Shown: piece by piece, positions 1 through 45,900 of the stretch
Numbering within the stretch: the stretch's first letter is position 1
Layout: the number at the start of each line of letters is the position of its first letter
DNA from: Malurus cyaneus samueli
Lineage: Eukaryota > Chordata > Aves > Passeriformes > Maluridae
Assembly (NCBI GenBank): GCA_009741485.1
Contig: CM019216.1
Coordinates: forward strand, 44,839,361-44,903,360
Direction of reading: 5' to 3'
Length of the DNA: 64,000 nt
Notes under the pieces: generated by a model
What the model saw: only the letters and a program-made list of their open reading frames with translations
Told to the model about the DNA's origin: nothing
Database searches by the model: none
Translations under genes and position numbers: made by a program

Positions 1-2080
1 AACAAATTGTATTTCTATTGCTGCATTTATTTTCTGAACATTTTGCAGATCAAAACAGAGAACCCCTCATGTAGATTGTTGTTAATGGCAAGTCACACTG
101 GTATGAGTAAAGTTGAAAAATGTTTCAGTCTAATGTGCTGTGTTGGCCACAAGAAAAAGGAACATTGAAGCAAGATGAAATGGTGCAAAGCCTGAGTGCT
201 GATATAAAAGATATTCTACATGTAATTATAGAAACATTGTGTTGTCCTACAGAGCACATGTATCTGATCATTTACCCCAGGCTATTTAGCAGACTCTGTT
301 GAATTCTTGTGGGATTATGTCATTACAAAACTCACCTAAAACTAAGCAACTCTTCCTAGGCTCTCAGTACGGACTAGGAAGGGAATCAGACTTTGGGAAG
401 ATGATCTATTTCACTGGGTAAAGTCCCTGCTATGAATTATCCCAAGAGGCCCTTTTTCTTTTGCCCTGACTATAAAGGAAAACTGAGGTGAACAGATTAG
501 ACTAAGAAGAAGAACTCAAAGATAGGCAAGAGGCATTGCATGCTCCAAGAACAAGTTATAGAGCCATAGATTAGTTTGGGTTGGAAGGGACCTTCGAAGC
601 TCATGTAGTTCAATCCTCTTGCAACATGCAGGGATGTCTTCAACTACATCAGGTTGCACAGAGCCCCATCCCATCCACCCTTACTTTGAATGTTTCCAGG
701 GATGCAGCACGTACCCATCTTGGCATAGGAGAATTCGAAAGGAACAAATATATGTGGATATAGGTTTTAACAGGTGTGGAAACTACCTGGTCTCTGGGCC
801 AGACCCCTTACTCAGTTACTCCCTGTGTTGATGATGGATAGAATTCATTAATGTCACTGAGGATATTCTGGCAACATAGCAAATGGGAAGCCTGCTCTTT
901 AAGGAAAAAGAACTACATTTAACTCCATAATACCAAAAATACAACATCATATTGGATTTTGCTCACAAAACTTTCAACAGAACCATTAGCAGCTGAGGGG
1001 TTTTATTATACCATGGAAATACCAATCATGGTGGACCAAATGGTTAAGTGCTCAGACAAGCCAAAAGTCAGAGGGTCAAATGCAATTTCACCATAACCTC
1101 ATACCAAAGCCATTGGAACCAGAAGCTGAACCTTCACAGTGAGTTATGCTAAGAGCTGATATAGGCATGTGTGGTCAAAGCCATGTATAGCATCACTTAG
1201 TGAAGTAAGAAGAGAACATGGAAACAGTGAAGAAATGTTTGAATGGAGTGACTGATAGAGAAAGAAATATATTTTACACAGTGGAGGAAAGAAGTGTAAG
1301 CAGAAGAACAGAAAGTTCAGCCGAAATGCCATTTTTTACTCCAGGACTCTCTCACAGGTTTGCCTCATGTCTGAAGTCTGTCATTTATACTCATGATGAG
1401 GTTTTAGGCCTTTTGGCAAATATGGGCACACCTGGGATTTTGTTAAATACGGATGTGATAGATGACAGCTGGTCTGATAATGCATCTGTGCAGGAGTGGG
1501 AAATGGTCATATTCTGCTGCTTTGTAGTGCTGGTGGGATGAACGACTTGAGGTGCAACAGATTAGAAGAGACTAGAAGGGAAACAGTTGTTCATAAGCTT
1601 TGCCTTTGTGGTTGATGGTTTGAGGAATGCTTTGCAATTCATCTGATACATAATTTCAGGGCTGCTTGGAAGCACAAATCATACTACAATTTCTCAGTCC
1701 TTATATGGAGGAGCCCAACACTGAAAATTTGGTTTAATTAAAATTTATTAAAACAGTGGATGTTGCAATGACGAGACTAAATTTCCATCCTGCTGACAGT
1801 TTTGTTCTCTTTAAAAAGCAGGGACCTTCTTTCTGTGATTCTCTCCTGCCATCTCAGCATGCTGAAATAGAGCAAAGCAAAGACACGCCTGCCAGACGAA
1901 GGTTTTGTTGCATCACCCACAAAATTACACTAGGAATTAAGGAAATACGGACAGTGACAGTGCCCAGAAGGGTCCCAGGCATGTCCCTAAGGCTGGCAGG
2001 AGGCTGCTGCGAAGCGGAGAGCGCCTGTCAGTCACCCCTAGCCTTTTCTTGGAGGGGAGAACAAGGGGAGCCTCCGACGC
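1..2080. other. 5' flank of RFX6, non-coding
   Basis: AT-rich flanking DNA upstream of the RFX6 CpG island. Apart from the CR1 relic at 560-705 I see no exon, RNA gene or conserved protein in any frame; the open frames are short and have no recognisable content. In mammals the upstream neighbour is GPRC6A on the opposite strand, but no exon of it is visible here. Confidence 0.6.
560..705 (-). mobile_element. CR1 LINE fragment, inverted
   Basis: The + strand reads TTGGGTTGGAAGGGACCTTC, then a CATGTAGTTCAATCC segment, then GCACAGAGCCCCATCC and a TTTCCAGGGATG end. This order is the reverse complement of the 3' part of bird CR1 elements. The terminal octamer repeats are missing or decayed on the left, and the element is 5'-truncated, which is normal for CR1. 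It is diverged, so probably old. Confidence 0.8.
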
Positions 2081-2187
2081 CGTCATCTGCCCTGAAGGAA
2101 CGAGGGGACCCTGCGGCCGCCCCCTGCCTTGGCCGCGGCGGGCCTGGACCTGCTCCCTCACAGCAGCCGGAGCCACCGCCGGCGGGA

Positions 2188-2200
2188 GTTAATCATTAAA
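2188..2200. promoter_or_regulatory. HNF1-type homeodomain site in RFX6 promoter
   Basis: GTTAATCATTAAA matches the palindromic HNF1A/HNF1B consensus GTTAATNATTAAC at 12 of 13 positions. It is an isolated AT-rich island inside very GC-rich promoter DNA, about 400 bp upstream of the proposed ATG. HNF1 factors act in pancreas and gut, where RFX6 is expressed, so direct regulation is plausible; this is inference. Confidence 0.5.
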
Positions 2201-2602
2201 TCCCCGGCAGATCCGCTCCTCGCCGGCTCCCCTGAACCTCCTCGGCCGTGGCCTGTCCCCTTCTGGCCTGACTGAGCACCGCGGCGGGCGGGGAAGCGGA
2301 GGCAGGGACCGAGAGACCTCCCCGCTGCCGCCCGACAGCCGCCCCCGGGCCGGTGCGAGGCGGAGCCCCGGCGGGCGCGGCCGTCCCTGCCCGCCGGGAG
2401 CGGTGCAGCCCCTGGACGGCGCCGTAGGGCACACCTGTCCCCGCACCGCCCCCGCATCGCCTCTCCTCCCCTTCACGCGGCGCTTGGCCGGCACCGTCTC
2501 CGGCCGCGGTGGCAGAGCCCCGACCCACGCCTCAGCCGCCCGCCGCGCCTCAGGCGCCGCCGCGCCCGCCCCGTCGCCCATGGGGCAGAGCCGCTGAGGA
2601 GC

Positions 2603-35539
<32,937 letters not shown>

Positions 35540-36142
35540 CTGGGAAGACATGTCTGTGCCTTAAGTTTACTTTCCAACCCCAGATATTAAGGCTGTGGCA
35601 ACAATCCCCTTCAAATTGGTGGAAAACGAAAGTATTACACATAGGTATTAAAGGAGCCATTTTAGAGATATTATCAGCTCTCCACACACACAAAAAAATA
35701 TCTATGTTTAGTTTGGGTCCTGCTTGTGAATCTCTCAGGATTGTTCTCACCATTACAGCTTTTCAGTCAGAAATTCAGGGTAAGCTGAAAGAGCCAGTGA
35801 TTCTTGCACACAAGAATAAGTTGTAAAGAAATTATTGCATCTAATTTATTAAAAATGCTATTTTAGTCTTTCTCTTATATCTTTTTTTATATGTATATAA
35901 AATATGTTTATTTAATGCCTGTGTTGCTCATTATTTATTAGGACCACAGAGTAACTGTTTACTTTCTGCTATTTGACAGATTGTCAAATGTACGTATCCT
36001 ACCTCCTATGGAAATGTTTACAAGGTCAATTTTTACTGTTTTAAATGAAACTAAGCCAAAATCTTAATTTTTTTACTGTTGTGCTCTGGAAAATCAAATT
36101 CAAATGTTTAGTGCCTACTTGTGTAAGTGAAAGTCCTCAGGA

Positions 36143-36152
36143 AATAAATAAA
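36143..36152 (+). terminator. Overlapping poly(A) signals
   Basis: AATAAATAAA gives two overlapping AATAAA hexamers, a plausible proximal RFX6 polyadenylation signal. Confidence 0.5.
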
Positions 36153-36227
36153 AATATTATTAGCATTTTATTTCTTTTCCTTTACTTAACTGCAGTAGCC
36201 TGCTACTGTACCTGGATAACTGAGGAA

Positions 36228-36233
36228 AATAAA
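36228..36233 (+). terminator. Poly(A) signal
   Basis: AATAAA in the RFX6 3' UTR, between the proximal pair and the distal signal. Confidence 0.4.
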
Positions 36234-36370
36234 ACTATGCCCACTAAATGTCATGGGATTTCAGAATTACCTGTAGTATGAGCCCAGAGTTTCTACTAAT
36301 GGAAATCCACAAAAATATGTTCATCAACTTTCATTGGTTTAGGGCAAGTGTGTAAACTGAGACCAAAAGT

Positions 36371-36376
36371 AATAAA
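36371..36376 (+). terminator. Probable distal RFX6 poly(A) signal
   Basis: AATAAA followed within 40-70 bp by TTTTATTTTTT and GTGTTTCT, the usual U/GU-rich downstream context. Confidence 0.5.
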
Positions 36377-36400
36377 GATTATTAAAAAACTTTGCAGCCA

Positions 36401-39015
36401 TTCAGATAGCTATTTTATTTTTTAAAAGGGTTTTACAAGTGTTTCTGAAGAAGCCAAGAATATTCACTGATGATGTTACGGAGGACAGAGAACACACTTA
36501 CAAAACAAACTTCTTGCTACGCACTCATGAAATGGCAGGTGTTATTTGATAATCAGATTGTCGCAACACCAGATTCAGGTTTGGATTTAAATCCAGTCTT
36601 CTGAGGATATTTGATGTTCATATTCCCATTCAGACCATTGAACACATGCTGAATATTGTGCAATTGAAGAAAAGTGCATTTTGTGGTGGAAAAAAATGGA
36701 TGAGACCATGATGAAGCTTTTCTTTCTAATCCTGTGTAACTTCCTTTAGTATCTCTCTATAATTAGAAGTCTGACTGCAGAAAAGTAATCAAAAGCATTG
36801 ATTGGACTAATAATTTCAGAAATGAAGCACTTTATGTAGACACCTTAATTCAGTAATTTAGATGTGGAAGGTTTCAGCTCAATTGCTTCGTCATTTAGGA
36901 TGGAGGCTTACACTGTGACCAAAATTACTATAATGGTGCAAGAATACTTTGGTTTCCATAAAAAATCACTATGAGATGTAGTGGTAATACAGATTGTTCA
37001 AACAAATATTTATTGGAGAAAGCTTTGTAGCAAATGAAGTAAGTACTGCAAAAGAATTCTTTCTTTCTTTGTGAACGTCCAGAACAGGATGTAATGTATC
37101 CTAAAATAAGTCATCTAAAAGTCAGATTCCCTCCATATCTATGCAGGTCACCTATGTGTCAGTGACAGTGACAGGAGAGGAGCTGCTTCCTGTCCAAGGA
37201 GTAAGGACAGGGAAGGGCAGTACAAAGGTATATATATGCCACTAGAGCAAGGGATGTGTCACACTATCCTGAAATCCTTGGCTCCCTCTTTACATATGGT
37301 GTGCTACAAACAAATGATTTAAGGTCAAAACTTCCAGATTGTTGAATATATGTGAGGGCAATATGTAGAATTTAGAGAATCTAGGCAATCAGTAGCGAAC
37401 AGAGTCCTAGTTCATTAGGCTCTATATAAAAAGAACTCTCTGTGTACATAATTCTCATATGGGATATGGGATTTTATGCACCATTTCCAGTAATTTTCTT
37501 GTTTTCTTATGAATCATTTTGCACTGAGGTTTGTTGTGAGGTTTTTTGTGGATTTCTCCCCCTTGAATTATTGTATCTACACATTAACTGAGATAAGATA
37601 CAATCTTATGTAATTAAATGTGCAGATTGTCCTGAAGGCTGAAGAACATGAAGTAGCACAAAGTATCACACTGCTGTAAATTGAAGTTCATTGTCAATAG
37701 CAAAGAGCAATAAAAATATCCTAATACTCAAATAGCCAGTTGAGAGAATTCTTCCATAGTGCTGCAGAAAAAAACAAACCCATCATAATTATAACTTGCA
37801 AAACCAAATGAGCACTTTCTGTTTTACGACCCATTAGTTCAATCAAAATATGGTTTGATGAATTCAGTAAGTTTTGTCTATGGAAAATTAAATAACTCAT
37901 AGCTTTTGTGAATAGCCCTGGGAAGATTTTTGCCTTTTGCAGTGTAACAGCATTACAGTAACTTATATGAAGAATTAATGGAGTCACTATTTTGGGTTTC
38001 TGTATTAGTCAATTCAGTTGCATTTCTGTGGATGCATTAATACATTGGTTTTAATATATGCATGCCTGTGATAAAAACTGTATATATTGAGTACTATCAG
38101 TGTCAAATGAATATTGCCTAAAGAGAAAAAAAGAAAAGCCTTTTTCTGAGAAAGAAAGGTGAAAAGTTAAATTATTTTGATCTATTTGTCAGTATCAATG
38201 ACTGAACTAGTGCTAGGAAAGGCAGAATAGGTGGGTAAGCAGGTCAAATTTGCATCCACTTCTAAAGTAAAATTGATTCTAATACAAATTGTGTCAACCA
38301 AGATGAAGCAATATTGGAGAACCAATTATCTTGTGTGCCATGGGCCAATGCCTAGTTGTGCAGAATTTATACTGGAAGAGAGGTCCAGTTCTTTGACCCT
38401 GAAGGTAATTAGGACCATGGGAATATTGCTCCAAACTCAAAATTAGTGAGAAAATTGGCCTTGTCTTTTAAATGTGCAGTGAAATAACTTGTAAAAAGTA
38501 AACCTGTGTATTGTTCCCTCACCTCCAATGCCAAATGTATCTCACTGGTCAGGTCAGTGCCCTGCCACCTATCACCATCTGTATGAGTGATCAATGGTCA
38601 GAGAGGAAGGGAGCCTGCAGTGCAGAGCCATTTAGCAGAATCTCATGCTTGGTGCACACTATTAGAAGGTCACAGATACACTGGAATAGGAACAGATGTT
38701 TCATATGATGCAGCACAGTATTCTTTCCCTGAGTATGGGGTCAGGACTGAGTGGACTTTAGGCTTATGGAGCAAGAAACAGTAACACAAAAAAAACCCCA
38801 CTCTTAGAGTGAAGAAAACCTGCAGAGATGTTATCAGTCTTAGAATAGCAGGTATTTGACATGAAAGAAACAATACAGGTCATTAATGCCACACCTCTGA
38901 ACAGCAGTGTACTGCTACAGGCTAGGTGTCCCACACTGCTGTGCTTAAAGAGGCCATCAAGCTAAACTTAAAATGGTTGATGCTGCCTGCTAGTGATTAG
39001 ACCAGCATAATTCAG
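36401..39015. other. Intergenic, nothing recognised
   Basis: AT-rich DNA with no supported exon, RNA gene or repeat family in either strand. Confidence 0.6.
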
Positions 39016-39019
39016 GTGG

Positions 39020-39990
39020 CCTTACCTGCTTTTGAAAATGGGATAGATTAGAATTAGATTTAGGTTTGATATAGATCGCCAGGTTGTAAGAAACAAGTTT
39101 TTGTATGAACACTTTTGGGCTATGGTTTAACTGGAATTGCTAACCTAGCTTTAATGTTTGGATTAAATTTGATATTAGCCAAGCAATATAGTGTGGCCAA
39201 GGATGGGTTGGTTGGTATGGGCTTTAGGACTGTTGCAGACAAGGGCTGGTAAAGCTGTGCTAAATTGCCTATGTGAAACAGGTCTCAGGTCTAGTTTTTA
39301 TGAAATTGGGAGTAGAATTTGGGAGTAGCCGTGACTGGGTTTATGGGCTTGGATTCAGGCTATTAAGTTGGATGAGCCTGCATAATGCCTGAGCTTGGTG
39401 TATGTCGTAATCTTGTCATAAAGGTTTGCATGGTGTGCTTAGCTTAATATAGTTAATTCATGAACATCTGATGCTTCCTTCCTAGTGATGTACTCAGGAT
39501 AGAGCTTAAATCTGAGTTATCTTTGGCATGAGGGTTAACTGCAGAGGTTTGGTTCACAAGATAACTGAGACCACAAGAAAATGTTGGATTTAAAAGTGAC
39601 CATGAAGCTTGACTTAATGCTGCTGCTTCGAGGGATCCACAAACTATGCTTAGTTCTGGGTAAAGCAGAAAGTAGAGAGAACAATATAGGTTACTTTTGT
39701 ACTCAGAACTACAGCTATGATTTACTTGGGCAGGAACAGGTAAAAGTTTCTGCTTCTGTTTCTACATTTTTCTGCATTTAGCAGGGATGTTTGAATTTAC
39801 ACAGAGTTTACTGTCAGATTAGAGGATCTAGTTATGAATCCTTTAAGATCTAGTCTTAAGGCTGTACTTAGAACTGGCTTGAAATTTGCATTTAGAAGTG
39901 AAAGAAGATGAGCCATTTAGGATAAAGGCAGGTCTAGAACAAATAGATGAGACTAATTTGGAGTTTTAGGTGACAGAGATTGCGTTATCA
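39020..39990. other. G/T-skewed segment with recurring TTAGG-like words
   Basis: Over almost 1 kb the + strand is poor in C and rich in G and T, and words such as TTTAGG, TTAGA, GGCTT and GGTTT recur without a fixed period. This could be a decayed tandem repeat or just a skewed unique sequence. Confidence 0.35.
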
Positions 39991-42900
39991 GTCATGCTGG
40001 TATCACATCATTCTGAGGCTGGCATTGTGAAATTCCTTCTTCCCAGGACCTAAGGCCTTATGCCAATAAAGGCATAAGCAGACAAAACAGGAGAAAAGCA
40101 GGGCTGGGATCTGGTTGAGAGTAGGTAAAATATTGTGCCCAATGCATAATGAGAGTGACATCAAATACCATATCTCTACATTTGGATTCTTTGCTATTTG
40201 CACAGTTTTGTCCCATTTAACAATGGCTGCATGTTACAATACTGCATGGAGCAGTGGTTACACAACTGGGAACATGTAAAAGATTATATTAGCAGCTGAA
40301 CTAGGAAAGCCTACTTCCCTTCCTTTTGCCTTAGTTGATTATTATCCCTGATCAAATAAGAGACCACATGTTCATACTGCCCTTGTGCCCTGGTTGCTAC
40401 AGTAAAAAGAGGTATAAAGTGAAATTGTACATTTAGAGTACTATATGCCTTTTTGATTCTTGTCATGTTTAATTTTCCCATATAATTCAGTTTTATTCAG
40501 ACTTTATTGATTAGTCACCTGTTTTACATAAAAATACATAGAGATCATTCTAAATTTAACTAAATTGACATAGATTTGGAAATCTCCATTACAGTAAAAA
40601 TACCAACTCTGTGTAATGCAGTTCTAGGCCTTCCTTTCTTTCTATTATGGTTTTTACTAAGCTTCATCTTCAAAGTATGATCATCCTTCAAACACTAGGC
40701 CAGATGTACCAAATCCTCTAACAGCATCATTCCCTTGATTCTAAATGTTTTTTCCCATGTAGGTGTGCTATTCAATCACTGACCGACTGGATCTGTGCTC
40801 CTCCACACCCAAACTGCAGCTGCTGTGAGTTTTTGGCAGTTCCCAACTTTCAGTTCTTGGTGAGCACTTGCATTTTAGAGGTCACGCAGCCAATCTTCAG
40901 GTGTGCTTAAGGATCCCGAGAAAGATCTGATGAAACACCTTCAGTGCCTCAGATGTTATAGTTCTCTTTCAGTCCCAGTTCTGAAATATCAAAATATTTG
41001 TCATTGTCAGATTGACAATATGCATAATGTTTAAAGAATTTAAGAAGAGAATACAAAATGTTTCCTATATTATGAAGTTCCTTCTAGTATTGAAAAGTGA
41101 GTTTCATTCTAAATAAAAAGTATGTGGAAAATTCTAGGAAAATTAATTTTTAGGAGAGTGAAATAGTGAGGATGAAATTGAAGTGGACTCAGTCCATTGT
41201 ACTGGGAAGGTAACTTATATAAGTAAATACTTAAATAAGTAAATAAATAAATACTTAATAAGTAGTTAAATAAGTAAATACTAACTAAGCCATAGTTTAG
41301 GTTTGATACTGAGCTGATAAATGTTGAGTTTGATATTCCAGCTGATCATGGGGTTTGCTCATTTGGAAGAAAATCAGATCTCTGATCCTGCTCCAAAGTT
41401 TACATGCAGTGGAATGGTGCTATCAGAAGAAATTAAAAATATATCAATCAAATCATCTTGGTTTGCTGCTCTGTTTGCAGAGTGGTTTTTAACTCCTGGC
41501 TGTGCAGTCAATCCTACAGAGCATACTCAGGCTTCAGCCTTTAGCCAAGCAGCTCCCTTTGCAGAAAAATAGTGAAAAAAAATCAAAAGTTTGTGCGCTG
41601 CAGGGTTCACATCTACTCCAGATCATCAATGTTATCTCCATCCTTCACAGTCTTTCAGCAGGAGCCTCCCAGATCTCCTGCCCCATCCAAAGATCTGGGA
41701 ATGAGGTTCATGATACTTCTGCCAGCAGTCAAGTCATGATCTATTACTGAAAAGTTACATGTCCCCTTGTCCTGGACAAATCAGACACAAGAAAAGCTGT
41801 GCTATTTAGGCCTGAAACTTGGTCCCTTTCTCATCCATCTCCAGGCAAGATAGAGTTTGGTAGGTGGTTGTCCATAAGGAATGCTTTAGCTCAGCAAATC
41901 CCTTTCCTTAGTCCTTGCTGCTCTTAGACGTTCTTAGAATTGAGGCTCACATGACTTCCATTAACCTCTCAGTGCATCCTGGGGGGATCCTGGATGCCTC
42001 AGCTGAGATTGAGATGTGTGGTTGGCAGCAGGTCATGTGCAGTTAGTACATGATGAGTTTTAAGCCCCTTCATGATTGGTGACCCTGGAAATTCCCAGTG
42101 GAGTCTGCAGTGCCAGGGTAAGATGTTTGTGCCCCCCTGTTCTGTGAGCCCCAGCCCCAGGCTGGCTGCAGCCCTGCAGCGATGCCGTTCATAAGAGTTA
42201 ACTCGAACCTCCAAGAAATGGACCAGACCTCTGGTCACACAGCAGACCAGACTGAACTGGACACCACACAGCCTCTAAGATGAAACTGGATGATGTCTGG
42301 AGTGTGTGAAGTGGAAAAGATGTTTAATCAACATCTGGCTAGCTGCTCCTTGTAGCCCAGCTGAGAGGTGAGCAGAGACATAAGCTAACAAGTGACTGGG
42401 TATTTTTTAAAGTGGCATTTGGAGTTCAGCATCATTAACACTGATGGATGCAGAGAGCTTTTGAAACAAATGAGGAATCCAGTCTTTAATCCTGTAAGTA
42501 ATAGAAAATATCTTCTAAAAACATCCAGACATCTAATTTATAGATATCTTGCTTCCACAGCCAAACTTGTCTATCTGTCTTTAAATGAACTGATCTTCAC
42601 TCTGGCAGTGCTGAGCACAACAATGCCTGAAAACTTGTAAAGCCCCCCTGATATTTCTGGTCCAACATTTAAAAATGCTATTCGCTGTTCTTTCATCTTA
42701 TTGACAACTCTAAAGCTAAGGCAGGGCTTCCACATCTGCCTTTAGTTTCTCAAGTAAGCAAACAGCTCTTCTGAAGTGTTGCCCACTCAGCAGTTCCTGC
42801 TGGCTGGCATTAATGAAGTGGCTTTACCAGGAAAGTGCAGGCTGGAGAGCACCAGAGATAAAAACAAAACTCACTCACTCTCCCTTTGTGTCACTGGCCT

Positions 42901-45900
42901 GCAGCAGCACTGGGTCAAATGCTACACTCTTCCACAGTACAGGGGTCCTGGTGTAGGAAAAGAAATAAATAGCAACAGTGGCATAGAAATTCGTGAAACC
43001 CAGTGTAATTGATAACAATGGTTGTTGCTGTCCGAGGGGATTGGATTAAATGGAATTTCCCAGCTACCTACAATCACACTGCATTGAGAAGCTTTCTGTC
43101 AGCCTTCAGGAATTTTTAAGGTTGAGTAATTTCCCTGTGAAAGGTCCATGAATTCAGTGGGGCAGGCAGTTTGAGACACACCAAGGGGTGGCCAGCCCTC
43201 TATCTGCTTCAGGAGCCCTGCTGTGCTGACACTACCTAAACAGCAAGAATCTGCCTCGCTCGAGCACTGCTTTATCTGCTGTCCCTCAAGAAGAGCTTCA
43301 AAAGCTGTAATGCCAACAAAATTGGGCTGAGATCAAAGCACAGGTCTTTGCAACCTGTGTGATGGACTTGATATGTGGGAGAACATTTGGATCAGAGATT
43401 TATTGAACATTTGCTGTCTGATTTAGCACTTTGATCTGAAAGAAAATTCCTGAAAGAAAATTCTTCTTTGGCAAACTAGAACAAGAGAAAAGAAAAAGTG
43501 AATTCTGATCAATACAGCTGGAAAGATTCCCTGCCAATTCTCTCTCTCCCTTTTTTTTCAATAACTCAGATTTATGCGACAAGATGTGAGAGTGTGTTTG
43601 TCAAAAGAGCTCTGCCCAGCTGACTGCCAGTAACAGAATGGAGGTGGATACACAAAACTGGGGCAAGGTGAATCAAAACTAAAAGAGGTATTTAAACAGC
43701 GGGTGCACAAAATGCCTGACCTTGTGATTTAAATTCAGAGCAGCAAAGCAGGAACCAAGAATCCAGCAAAAGCCCTACTTCATCTCATGACACATTCAGC
43801 ATGCATTTGGATCTGCTGAAACTGCAGACCAAAACAAGTCATGGAAGAAAAACAAAGGATCCCACACAGCTAGGAGAGAGGAAATTGTTTTACCAAGGCA
43901 GAAAAAGATAGCCCAGGTTTTAATATCTGTCGGTATTGTATTCATGTCACAACTGCTTCAACTGAGGTCAACTTCTTTGCCTTGACTTAGTCACAGTGAA
44001 GGCCCAAAATTCGGGATTGTCAAGTGCTGATGCTCATTTTGATGGGAATGTCAGATTGTTTTACCCCTGGAACTCTTTACTGTGGCTTACTCCATACTGA
44101 TTTTGTGCAACTTGCAGGACGAGGCGAATCCTGAGGGATTTGTGCAAGATTATACAGCCGGATGTGCTACTGTTTGAGTAGCATTGAGAACTTCAGCTGC
44201 AAGGTGTTGGATGTCCTGGTCAGCAGGGACCACTCACAGGCAGGTCAACAGACACAAAGGGCTTCCCTAAATCTGCTTTTCCCTCTTCTGCCTTAACCCT
44301 TTCTTCTTTTTTCTTTCCCTAAGCACAAAGAACTCAGTGGTTCTCCACAGGACCAACCTCTCTTGCCAGGCTCTGCCTTGGTAGACCTGGGGCTCCATCC
44401 CATTTTCTTCCTTCTCCCAGTGGCAGTTCCTGGTGAGGGCTGAGCAGCCAGTCAGGAAAGGGAGGTGCCCACCCCAAAGCCCTCTGCTTTGCTCCTGGGT
44501 CAGGAGGAGCTGGGAGTGGAAGTCCTACGTGCACCTCCTCTGTCAAGCAGAGCAAGTTTTGTGAGCTTTCACATGTTTTCTTAGAAAAAGGAAATTATCC
44601 TCATTTTCCCTTTCTACCCCCACCCTAAGATGGGCTTTGCAATTCAAAACATGACGGCGTTTCGTTCCCAGAAAGGAGGGGTGGAGTGGGGGGTGGGGAA
44701 ATCGCCCATGTACCATAACAGATGGTTTAAGTACGGTGATTACAAAATCCTGAAGTTAAAATAGTTTAATTACAAAGTCAATACTGCCTCCAACCTCTGC
44801 TAAGCCCCTAGTGTAAAAACAACAGACGGCATAGTGCAAACGGTAGGACAATGTTTAACCAGAACTTTGCATTAGCTACTGCAGCACAGCTCTCCACCAG
44901 GCCTTCAGCAAACGGAAGATCGACTGATTTTCCCAGCCTGTATTTGTTAACCATCTCTGCCTCAGTATCAATGGGCAGCTCTGGGAGAGCCAAAAACACC
45001 CCCAAGGAAATAAACTGCAATACTATACTGCACGCAGAAGGTCAGCAGGGCTGCATGTAAAGCCCAGTGCTTCAAGGGCACCTGAGAATTGTTAGCATCG
45101 TGTCAGGAATGAGTACAAAGGTAAGAAAGATGAGCAGGTAGAGGTATTTATTTATAAAATTAAAGTAAAATTCAGTGTAATGAGTGAAGTTTTTTTTTAT
45201 ACACCGGATTTTGTAGGAAAAAAAATTTAACAGGATATGGGAAGGCCCATGGAAAGAAAAGGTAAGGATGATCTCCAATAGCCCAAGCTTGATCTTTCAC
45301 ATGCAGGGAAAGCAGCAGCTCTACACAGCAAATTGTAGGGAAATCTCTCTAAGCTGTGCTGTTACAGCTGAGAGCCTTGGTGCTGGTCTTGGCCCATTGT
45401 GTACCTGTGCTGCATTTTCTTTAACCTCCCTCTCTTGACTTGTGTCCCTCACAAACACCCAGTCAAACTAGAGCAGGAAGAGCCAGAGGAAGTCTGGCTC
45501 TACTTTACCAGCAATATGCCAAAATCCAAACCCTTCTGCCCCCACCAGGACACGGCATGAGGTGTTCAGCATCCCCGCTGCACACGAAGCACTGGGAGGC
45601 ACTGCCCATTCCCCTCCCTGGCTGGGTAAAACCAAGGACTGCCAAGCTGATGACAAGAGACTTGGACCCATGAAAGTAAAAGCCAAAAGAGATAAATACG
45701 AGATCATCTTCAACACTTTTTCTTATCACTGATCCCTGAGCAAAATCAAAAAGTAAAGCAAGAGGGAAAATGGGCTCCAAAAGTGACACTACAATACAGA
45801 GCAGTTCTCACAATTGCGTTTTCCCTTTATGATTTTTATTGCAGGGTTTGAGAGGTGAAGACTAATTTTGGGTGTTTAAGATCATAATTGCAAAGTCAAG

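Larger units (their letters stand above)
35540..36400 (+). other. RFX6: RFX6 3' UTR
   Basis: AT-rich sequence after the stop, containing TTATTTA-type elements (35,900-35,940). Four AATAAA signals follow in this stretch, the last at 36,371 with a T-rich and GTGTTTCT segment downstream, which is the likely end. The exact cleavage site cannot be fixed. Confidence 0.6.

Noticed and set aside
1035..1085. tRNA-like SINE head (GGTTAAGTGCTC ... GGTCAAAT)
   Set aside because: Two loose box-like words without a complete A and B box or a continuing SINE body.
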